A DNA stretch of 64,000 nt from Aricia agestis. Taxonomy: Eukaryota > Arthropoda > Insecta > Lepidoptera > Lycaenidae. The notes under the pieces are model-generated. The model saw nothing but the letters and a program-made list of their open reading frames with translations. It did no database searches and was not told where the DNA came from. The position numbers were made by a program, and so were the translations under genes. Positions 55,401 through 64,000 of this stretch are shown here, one piece after another. The stretch spans positions 4,156,501 to 4,220,500 of the forward strand of contig NC_056422.1 of NCBI RefSeq assembly GCF_905147365.1, in the 5' to 3' direction. Each line of letters starts with the position of its first letter. The stretch's first letter is position 1.

Positions 55401-58400
55401 AATCGATAAAAAGGGCGGCCATTTTAAATCGCCGGCGCCACTCTGAAACTTCAGTACGAAATCGATAATTTCCATTGCAATTCATCGAAGTGATTCGATA
55501 TTTTTAAATTATCGATTAATTTTCTTAGGTAACTTCCCTACTATTGTCAATTATAATGTGTCACCCATATGACATATCATCTTAAAACGCACAAACTATA
55601 GCAATGTAGCATGAAATAACAATATAGGAAACAACTATGAAAGGGGTAATGATATAAGTACTGCGGGGCTAAATTGGTCGCTTTTTTTTTTATGAAATAA
55701 GGGGGCAAACGAGCAAACGGGTCACCTGATGGAAAGCAACTTCCGTCGCCCATGGACACTCGCAGCATCAGTAGAGCTACAAGTGCGTTGCCGGCCTTTT
55801 AAGAGGGAATAGGGTAATAGGGGAGGGTAGGGAAGGGAATAGGGGATGGTAGGGAAGGGAATAGGGTAGGGGATTGGGCCTCCGGTAAACTCACTCACTC
55901 GGCGAAACACAGCGCAAGCGCTGTTTCACGCCGGTTTTCTGTGAGAACGTGGTATTTCTCCGGTCGAGCCGGCCCATTCGTGCCGAAGCATGGCTCTCCC
56001 ACGTATAAAATTTAGTCAGTATAGTATCGCCTAAACTTGCCAGCTAGTGCCAACTCCAGTTAGCAGCTAGTACCATTATTGGCAATAAAATTGTCTAGAA
56101 TACACAATTAGTTTGTTAAGTTAAAGATTGATGTTTACAATTAAATGCTATCAGAAAGTAAATGTAGTTTATTGCATAATAAAATAGGTATTAGGTAGAG
56201 TATTGGTTTATCATTGTACATTGTATAAAGTCAAACAGTATTATATTATGGTAAAGCGTAAAAAGTTTTGCCACGTAGTCAATAAACGTATAAAGAGAAT
56301 CATGATATGAATGATAATATGATTCATTTTTTTAAAATCGCAAAATGCAACTCTGCTGGCAATTCATGTCTAGTAATTCGTACTGATTTGACATTTGTCA
56401 GTTTGACAGTTTTCACAATTCATTTGCTGAATTGATTGAGAGGAATTGCTAAATGTTACCATTTTAGCCCCGCTGTTATTTTGTATTAAACACTTTAAGC
56501 TGAAGTTACGGCACTGTTAGTAATGAGCGTGATTCGTTGTTTATCAGATTTAACAGCAATACTTAACTTTCAGAATAATCATCTACGTAAAAGGGTAAAG
56601 CTGTCTTATTAGTTATTTTACTTGGTACAGATAAAGATGTTATAGTTATATGATATTGATAGTTAAATGGAGACCATATACTGCTCCTTGCGTCACTTTG
56701 TATGTTTTTCAATTGCAGAGCACATTGCGACTCAGACTGTAGTCGCGCCCGCCAGTCGCCGCTGTGCCCCGCCTCCCGGGCCAGCAGGGCGGTGACTCTG
56801 CCCACACAGGGGGGTACTCACAGCGAGCGTGTCATCATTGACACCGGCCGTCATCGTGTTGAGTGTGACGCGGGCGCGGCGCAGGAGCCCGGCGCGCGTC
56901 AGCTGCACCGACTGTAGCCGCGCCCGCCAGTCGCCGCTGCGCCCCGCCTCGCGGACGAGCAGTGCGGACGTGCCCGCAGCCGCGCGGTGACTCCACCCAC
57001 GTAGGTGTAGGGGTAGCTCCCCGAGAAGGGTAGCCCAGCGAGGATCCTATGACATGTTGAAGTAGAGTTGTATTACTTATTGGTTATTAGTAACTAGATA
57101 ACGCCCGCAACTCCGTTATTCTAACATTCATTATCGCACGTGAACCGCACATTTTTCCGCGCACAAGTTTAAGGTCGTCTGGAAAAACTTGTAAACGTCT
57201 CTCGTCGAGTTATAAGTAGACGTTGCAACGTCTGACGCATATCATTATCTAGTAACTCTGTTATGGCTCTCATAAAATATGTATACAATATTCTACCTCC
57301 TCTGCTAGTAAATTAAGGCGCTGCCACATGAGTCGGCGAAGCTCCGACGGCGCAGTTTCATTCAGCGAACTGAGGAGCGCCACAAGAGATTTAGGCTCGG
57401 TCCTTTGGAGTAAAAGGTCTAAAGCGGCTGCACGTATCTCTAAAAATAATAATACAGATTCATTAGACCACTAAGCACGATTTTTTTGCAAGTAATTCAA
57501 GGACGAGTACGCACGCTAGCCCGTGGGAAGCCGCAAGTGCAGCGGGCAAAGGATGCTCGGCGTGCTCGAGCAAGATGTCTGTGACGTCACTGCGACGCAT
57601 ATTGCCCAGTGCCAGTAGACATATTAATGTCTACATTAATATAATAATTAAATATTCTATTTACCTAAACTCCTTGAAGCCAGCGCCACACCCTCCAAGC
57701 GGGCTAAGCGCGGCGCGTCGAGTGCGGGCACGCACGCTAGCGCGTCGAGCGCCGCGAGCGCAGCGGGCGAGGGACGCTCGGCGTGCTCGAGCAGGATATG
57801 TGTGACGTCACTGCGACGCATATTGCCGAGGGCCAGGAGACGCACCGCGCGACACTCGTCATCCTGAAAATGTTTGTATACTTTCATTCCTTTTCTTAAG
57901 AGGCTTAGCAGCTTAAGCAAACTTATAAGAGCAGCAATAGCTTGCTAATAATAATTTGATATGATCTTGCAAACTAGTGCTTTCTATTTCATACATAGAC
58001 AATCTACTGTTAGTTTGTATAAATATCAGATTTACAATATAGCCAGGCATAGTATTCAATTAGAACCGTATAGATATTGGTTGGTGATCTTAATCTGCTT
58101 ATTGTCATTTAGTAGGTTTGCTACAAGTTGAATTATTATTTAATAATGTTTTGCCAGTGTGCAATTCGTAATTGTAAAATTAGCCTTTTTAAGAGTAAAA
58201 ATATGATTTATTTCTCAGCCTCTCAGAACGTAGGTAAACATGTCTGAAATAAGTACCTTACAGCGTGCAAGCGAGCGCACTAATGCGTCCCGTACGTTCC
58301 TTGGTGCGTGAGAAAGGGACGGAAGGCGTGTGGCCGCCGTCGCCGCCGCTAGCAACGCGCTCTCTGCTATGTCCTTGTGAGGGGTCTCATCACCTATTTG

Positions 58401-61400
58401 AAGTACTTCTGTCACCACACTCTCCTGTAGAAAGAAAATACATACTACAAACTAAAACATCTTAATTATTAAAATATCCAGATGTAATTGTCATAATATT
58501 CTTATAGATTATATTTTCTGGATCGGGTGTGCCACTGTCAATTTTTTTAATTATCACCCGAATCTAGAAGTAAGCAGTAAGTATCAAGCCTCACCTCAGG
58601 TTCAGGCGCCAAAGCCAGCCCCTCTAGATAGTGGTGCGACAGCGCGACGGCCGGGTCCCCGCGAAGCAGCTGCAGCACGCGCTCAGCGGCGCGGTGCGCG
58701 GCGGCGGTCCCGGTCAGACCGAGCAGACGACATACAACGGGCCTGGAAACGTTAATTTAAAAATATTAACGTCAAAATATAGACATTACAACTTTTTAAA
58801 AAGTTCAAACGCCAAAATTCAGACCATACACGATGAAGTTCTACAAAGGCTGTTCCGGGCGCCGCTCCTGCTGCCGTGTGTGTACTCACAGTAGGTCCGT
58901 GTGTGTGTCTGTCAGCACGGCCGCGAGGGTGTCACGTGACGCGGCGCTCAGTGCGGGCAGCACGCGAATCGCGCACGCCGCGGCGTCCACGGTGCCGCCC
59001 TCGCCCGCTTCTGAAGCCAGCGCTTCGGTGGCACTCTCCAATAGAGCAGTTAGCTCTTTGGCATTCTGAAAAACATATTGTCCTTTTTATCTAGACGACC
59101 CAGTGAACTTCGTATCACTTTTCAGTTTTCTCGTAATATAAACCTTCCCTGGACTTTCACGAATATTACAAGACTAAAATTAGCCAAATCGGTTCTACCG
59201 TTCTCGAGTTTTAGCGAGACTAAGAAAATGAAATAAAACGACTTCATCTGTAAGGGGCTCCGCTAGTGGCCATGGACGTCCGGCGCGAGCGTTCATTTTT
59301 AATGTTAGCTAGCAGAGGCCCTTGTCTAATGTCAAGTAATGTCTAATAATTTTTTAATAAGAAGCAAGCGGCAGAAATGTGCATAATCTAATCATATCTA
59401 ATATTATATAAAATTCCCGTGTCACGGTGTGCGTGGTTGAACTCGTCTGAAACTGCTCGACCGATTTTCGTGAATCTTAGCGAGCATATCGGCTGGGGTG
59501 GAGAATCAGACAACATCTACTTTTTATATTGATAAGTGCATATTTTGTTGAATAAATAATAGTAAATTATTACAACTCGAGACTGACGGTGACCATTGTT
59601 GTACGACGGGATAGCGATGGACATTGCCATGGTGACATACTTATTTAGTCACTTCAATAAAATAATATGGGCCAAATCATTATTATATTAAGTCTATGGG
59701 CCAAATACTTTATACGTCATGTTACGCTCAAAGGCCGAAAACGCTCAGTGAGCGAAAAAATGGCTCACAACGCGTTGTGGTCATAGTGAAACGGCGACTT
59801 TTTCGCTCACTGAGCGTGTTCGGTCTTTGAGCGTAACATATACAAAACAATGCCGGGACAGCTAGTATTTATATAATAAGCATTCGTTAATTCAACATCC
59901 TAGGGCTATTATATTGTATAATGTGGTTATTTTTACCAGGGCTATTTTTGTAAATGAAATTCCAATTGAAGTATAGGTGAGTAATGTGTTCAGACTTAAG
60001 ACCCTTGACAACAAGCCTGTTCATTAGAACTCAAAATAAAAAGGTTTTTCATAATTTTTTGGTCAAATGTTAGCAAATATAATGCAAGATGCAATTACGT
60101 CAACATGGCAATAACAAGTCGATTAAGCAGCAACAGAGTACAAAGTTTACGAGACATTGTATGCTAATTGGTAATTACACATATTAACATGAACAAACTC
60201 ATTTAAACAAAATGTACGTTAGATAAAAGATTATTCCTTTCGCATTATCTCTTTCTCTTTGTTTATTTGCTGTTATGGACCTAATGAATTCTTAAAAATA
60301 GAACAAATTAAATAAGAAATAATCTTTAAGTAATGTGGCACAGTGGAGTACATTATCAGAAGCATACCTAATAAACTTATCAGAAAACGAATTGAATAAT
60401 AACAAAGTTACTGTGAAACTTTCTTATCTGTTAAATAATAACTGACCTTTGATAGTTCTAGCGATGTGTATGTCTATATGTAGTTCATGTTCAAGCATAA
60501 TATTATAATCATGGATATTAATTTTTTTAACATGTTACTAGCTGTCTGTTACCTCTTCACGCCCAAACCCCTGAACCGATTTTCCTGAAATTTGGTATTG
60601 AGATACTTTCGAGTCCTAAGAAAGGACATCTAAGGATACTTTTTATCCCGGAAAAATGTACGATTCCTGCGCGATAAACTCATTTTTGCGGAACGGAATT
60701 GCAGGCATTAACCAGAAATTTTATAATCAGTAAATCATGTCAGAATTCTCACCAGTTTCTTTTCTTTGTCTTCTGTTGGTAGTTGCATCGACAGTGGCAT
60801 TAACTGATGAGTAGAGGGTATCTTCTGCAATGCATCAGCCAAGGATCCATCTACGAGAGGAAGGTTCTCACCACTGGAGGTTTCATGGTGTAAATGTAAC
60901 CAGGCACGAGCTCTGAGCGACTCATCCTTGAGGCTATGTTCTTCCTTCGAGTAGATGTCTTTAATGTTGTTTAGAGCTTCTCCTAATTTATATAATGTGA
61001 CCCGTGATGAGGCTATATCTTTATCCAACTCTTGATCGTTCCATACACATTTGTTCTAAAATAAAAAAATAATTATTTTCACCCATCAACACTCTAAAAT
61101 ATTTTAATTTAAACATCTGCAGGCTTAGCATGGTCACCATAGAAATGGTTTCTTTCTAGGGAAGAATAGAGTGACAGATAGACAAAGGAAATCCGCCACT
61201 CTGTCACTAAAATCTGTCAGTATGTCCATTCTTTCCCGTTTCTAATGTTGTCATGCTAAGACTGCTGATATTGGATAAATCTGATATCAATACTAATATT
61301 ACAAATGCGAAAATGTCTCTCTGTCTGTCTGTTACCTCTTCACACCCCAACCGCTGAGCCGATTTAGCTGAAATTTTGTATGGAGATACTTTGTGTCCTG

Positions 61401-62948
61401 GGAAAAGACATTGGATACTTTTTGACCCAGAAAAATGTACGGTTCCCGTGCCGCGATAAACGAATTTTGGCGCAACGGAGTTGCGGCCGTTATCTAGTTA
61501 TATATAAATCTTGTAATGCTGAGCTGACAACTCACCTTAATCTTTTTGATGTTGTGCAGAGAAACTGCTTCATATTGCACCTTACAGACTCCAGATACAT
61601 CTGTTTCACTGCTTTCCCCTTCAAATATGTGAAACTAAAAAAACACAAATTATAAGATAAGTATTTTAAAATTAGTACCACCAGCAGATAAAGTGAGACA
61701 TATAATTCATTTATTAATATTTTTTTAAATTCATTTTTTCATTTCTCGTGTTATTTAAAGTAATTTTGTATATTCATCAATATAGCACATAGCTAAGCAG
61801 TTATTATTACTGTCAAATTACAATCACCAAATCATAAATAATGAAAAATTTACTAGATTTTCAATTGTTATGCGGCATCCGGCTGCCTCTTGGGGATTAA
61901 CGAGTTAATACTATAATGAAGTAAGGCAACAGCAAACAGACAAATATTTTAAAAGTAAACTAAGATTTACTCGGCGTAGCTCTATATAAACCGCGATTGA
62001 CAATAAGGTGTCAGATGTTGCCAATCACGGCTTTGTATAGAAAATGACAAGTTTTTGACAGGGAGTCCCGCTACCGCCTAGTTACGTCGAGTGAACCTTA
62101 GTAATACCTAATTTCATTTACTTATTCTACCAATTTTTGTCCCAAGCGTATGCTATTGCACCCAGAATACACTACTAAACCACAGTAATAATATACACTT
62201 TTCATGCACTTTTTCCAATTTTATTAATTAACAATTATGTTTCACAAGACCGGTTTCGATAAAATCATGGTCATAATTGTTAATTAATAAAAGTGGAAAA
62301 AAGTGCATGAAAAGTGTATATTATTACTGTGAAACATGAATTTCCACCAAGTTATGGTACATTCAATATCATATACTTACTACTAAACCAATCAACAGAC
62401 CGTACCTGAAATAAACTTAAAATGGACTTCTTCAAATTGAGAACATCTATTGGTTCTGAAGGGGACATGTATGCCTCAGCAATGATCCCATTTTTCCAAT
62501 GAACATAGAACTCTGTGTCAGGGTAAGAGTCCCACAGAGACTTCTGGGGTAAATACTCATGACTTTTACTTTTTGATAGCTGCTGTGGAGACAAAAGCTA
62601 AAAAAAAAGATAAAAAAAGCAAAATTATAAGCAGGAACCAAATGTAAAATTGATAATTTTTCTCTTATAATCTCTCTTCAAAGACATTATAATAATAATA
62701 CTTACATTGAATTTAAGCAGGTAATCATTTTGTGTGTCCCTCCAAATCGGTTTCAAATTTAGAATAGCCTTCACCTTGATACCCAATTCTTTACCAAGCT
62801 CGCTCAAAACCACTGTAGATTCCACAGTAAACGTTTCAGGGTGTTGAAATAATTTAATATCACTGTCTAGGCGGCTCACAGTAGACAACATTCCATATTT
62901 TAAAGTCAGCAAGATAAAAAATACCAAATAATAAAAATTTACACCCAT
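52425..62948 (-). CDS. Mtp: Microsomal triglyceride transfer protein large subunit, 14 exons
   Basis: Minus-strand exons: 62706-62948, 62406-62597, 61536-61634, 60753-61055, 58890-59065, 58595-58742, 58257-58424, 57665-57863, 57297-57439, 56822-57046, 54941-55078, 54462-54629, 53719-53930 and 52425-52563. All borders are GT-AG and phases close, giving 850 residues (human about 894). A hydrophobic leader (YYLVFFILLTL) is followed by the lipovitellin-like beta-barrel (about 25-270). This has the Cys pair in SGVCKVQY (exon 3) and NKCVW (exon 4). A helical segment (about 280-560) and two lipid-binding sheets follow. The protein loads lipid onto apolipophorin in the ER with protein disulfide isomerase. 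It converges on NUP210. The best anchors to the family are LFQ/VSGVCKVQYEA, the block DWRARLQSVQLTRAGLLRRA, and a C-terminal Cys. Confident. Confidence 0.92.
52743..53517. mobile_element. Non-autonomous DNA element, 775 bp
   Basis: AATTGGCTAGTTGAGAGCAG through AGTGACCTTTT is inverted at the right end, pairing over about 40 bp. The interior repeats CAAGTGGTCC/TCACTTGGAT words. It lies in Mtp intron 13. Confidence 0.75.
53945..54082. mobile_element. PIF/Harbinger-like MITE at the Mtp exon 13 acceptor
   Basis: GGGCCTGTTTCACCACTTTC and the complementary end are flanked by TTA at 53942-53944 and 54083-54085. Its edge is 14 bp upstream of the exon 13 splice acceptor. Confidence 0.85.
55682..56003 (-). 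mobile_element. A-tailed retroposon, copy 4 (full length)
   Basis: Minus-strand member of the CGTGGGAGAGCCATG family with a run of T's (A tail) at 55682-55691. It lies in Mtp intron 10. Confidence 0.75.
56290..56475 (-). repeat. Dispersed repeat, inverted partner of 49252-49440
   Basis: See the plus-strand copy. It lies in Mtp intron 10. Confidence 0.5.
56735..56810 (-). pseudogene. Partial copy of Mtp exon 10
   Basis: Repeats parent 56910-56999 (GACTGTAGTCGCGCCCGCCA...), with a 14-base deletion. It starts six bases past the exon 10 donor. Translated in the parent frame it gives LLAREAGHSGDWRARLQS, against LLVREAGRSGDWRARLQS in the real exon. Confidence 0.75.
57509..57620 (-). pseudogene. 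Partial copy of Mtp exon 8
   Basis: 112 bases aligned without any gap to parent 57730-57841. The parent frame stays open through the copy (LLALGNMRRSDVTDILLEHA). It has no acceptor that would make a usable exon, and a TAG lies in frame just upstream. Confidence 0.8.
59397..59865 (+). mobile_element. Non-autonomous Helitron (GGCAAACGTTTGCC family) with nested MITE
   Basis: Starts TCTAATATTATATAAAATTC after A and ends GCCGGGACAGCTAG before T. The body matches 44921-45222. The MITE at 59719-59839 interrupts it near the 3' end. It lies in Mtp intron 4. Confidence 0.8.
59719..59839. mobile_element. MITE with ATGTTACGCTCAAAG ends
   Basis: ATGTTACGCTCAAAGGCCGA and its near complement form 40-bp arms. 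A decayed relative starts at about 63350. Confidence 0.8.
60537..60715 (+). mobile_element. Helitron fragment (GTTGCGGGC family)
   Basis: Lacks the TC start. It retains CCTCTTCACGCCCAAACC and the 3' part ending near GCAGGCATTAACCAG. It lies just downstream of the Mtp exon 4 donor. Confidence 0.5.
61287..61497 (+). mobile_element. Non-autonomous Helitron (GTTGCGGGC family)
   Basis: Starts TCAATACTAATATTACAAAT and ends with the CGCAAC/GTTGCG hairpin and TTATCTAG before T. It lies in Mtp intron 3, 38 bp from the exon 3 donor. Confidence 0.7.
62182..62329. mobile_element. Foldback MITE, ACCGGTTTCGA family, copy 2
   Basis: Arms of 34 bp (CAGTAATAATATACACTTTT), then further pairing on TTAATTAACAATTATG. 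The loop contains AGACCGGTTTCGAT. Confidence 0.75.
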
Positions 62949-63581
62949 CTTAGAATATTCGGAGGACCTGAACAGAGTATAAAATCTTACTTATAATATT
63001 ACGGTAGTTACATTACAGGCTTGTTAAAAATAGAATTAAATATCGAAACCACGAAACATCCCCGGCTGATTTGTACTTGATATCAATAAAGCATAAAATT
63101 CAATTTTCTGAATACACGGTTTATGTTACTTTGTAATAAATACTTACTTTGCTATAAAAAACAGTAAAAATGAATATTACACTTCATATAAGTTATTGTA
63201 ATAAATTAAATAAATTATTGAAAGCTCAAAAAAATCCTCGGAAAGCAAATTCAAAGGGAAGCAAACTGCAAAATCATAAAATGTAGGTATCAAATTTGTC
63301 AATGGATTGATTGACATTTGTGATTTGACATTGACAAAATATGTCAATGTTACGCTCAAAGATCAAAAACGCTCAGTAGGTAAGCAAAAAAATAGGTCAC
63401 AAGTCACAACTCACAACTCACAACGCGTTAAGGGCTGGTTTACATCATTGACTATTATAAGTGGATGCGGCATAATGGTCTCTACCAAATCAAAATACTG
63501 TGGCCGGTCCGCCATTTTATGTTCCGGTTCTCCAAGGTACATAAACTGTCAAAGTATAGGGATGTCGAAATTGAAAGAAAA

Positions 63582-63649
63582 TATCGATACATCGATATTT
63601 GAAAAAATATCAATATCGGTCTCGATATATCGCGAAAAAAATATCGATA
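63582..63649. promoter_or_regulatory. Two TATCGATA (DRE-like) motifs
   Basis: Exact TATCGATA at 63582-63589 and 63642-63649, within a run of ATCGAT-type words. TATCGATA is the DREF site known at Drosophila housekeeping promoters. Here it is about 640 bp from the Mtp start and could equally be part of a repeat. Confidence 0.35.
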
Positions 63650-63693
63650 TATCGGTCAAATTTTTCGACCAATTTGCTTTTTTTAAATTAATT

Positions 63694-63728
63694 TATAGTC
63701 CGTCAAAAAAGTAAAGAAATTTAAAAAA
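63694..63728. repeat. Solo arm of the TATAGTCTGTC MITE
   Basis: TATAGTCCGTCAAAAAAGTA matches the end of 6801-6937. No second arm is seen before the window ends. Confidence 0.55.
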
Positions 63729-64000
63729 GTTTGTCCTTGGATCGGTACGTTTATATTTTTACTCAATTTTTTGTTATTTTACCGATGGCTTGATTTCGTA
63801 TGTGCTAACTTAGTTAATAATTAGACAATAAATAAGATTTGTGATAAAATAGAATATAACATGGCTCGATTTTCGATATTTAATCAACATAGAAATTAGT
63901 AGATTTGACGTTTAGTGATGTACTTTTTATCGAATTAAAAAAAGATAAGGTGGAGAATCCGATCATTTATTTAAAAGATTTTAACCTTAATAGCTCACTT

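Larger units (their letters stand above)
62949..64000. promoter_or_regulatory. Mtp upstream region
   Basis: No gene is recognised. It should contain the Mtp promoter. Visible pieces are a decayed ATGTTACGCTC MITE (about 63350-63430), two TATCGATA sites at 63582-63589 and 63642-63649, and a solo TATAGTCTGTC arm (63694-63728). Confidence 0.45.

Noticed and set aside
61056..61535. A missing Mtp exon between exons 3 and 4
   Set aside because: The joined protein aligns through this point with the family as I remember it, including the paired Cys. The intron holds only a Helitron and AT-rich sequence.

Overview
The window looks like nuclear DNA from a moth or butterfly (Lepidoptera). AT-rich introns are packed with short non-autonomous Helitrons that begin TC and end CTAG. 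There are also many palindromic MITEs, a tRNA-derived SINE, A-tailed retroposons and one mariner. Introns carry ordinary GT-AG borders. I read three large multi-exon genes by hand, and their exon phases close without a gap. No bacterial-type operons, rRNA, true tRNA or CRISPR array were seen.

Layout. 1-138 (+) is probably the last codons of an unrecognised gene running in from the left. 4900-24423 (-) is a nine-exon PH-domain gene of 1275 codons, recognised as a PLEKHM2/SKIP-like lysosome-kinesin adaptor that lacks the N-terminal RUN domain. 25202-48070 (+) is a 28-exon gene for the nuclear-pore membrane glycoprotein gp210/NUP210, about 1708 residues. 52425-62948 (-) is a 14-exon gene for the large subunit of microsomal triglyceride transfer protein, about 850 residues. 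The first two genes are divergent and share a 778-bp start region (24424-25201). NUP210 and Mtp converge on a 4.3-kb gap without genes. The three gene products act in separate membrane processes: lysosome transport, the nuclear pore and lipoprotein assembly in the ER. Nothing in the sequence suggests they work together.

The most unusual signals are structural. (1) Degenerate partial copies of exons sit in the intron just downstream of the parent exon at four places: PLEKHM2-like exon 3, Mtp exons 8 and 10, and NUP210 exon 11. (2) NUP210 intron 22 holds a minisatellite of exactly 12 x 94 bp. (3) NUP210 introns contain perfect or near-perfect snap-back palindromes, including two consecutive hairpins with the same CGAA loop and a 66-bp-arm hairpin. 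(4) A mariner with one premature stop is nested in a MITE, and an uninterrupted copy of that MITE lies nearby. (5) A PIF/Harbinger-like MITE ends 14 bp from an Mtp splice acceptor.

All homology calls are from memory of the protein families. No search was run and no transcript evidence was available.
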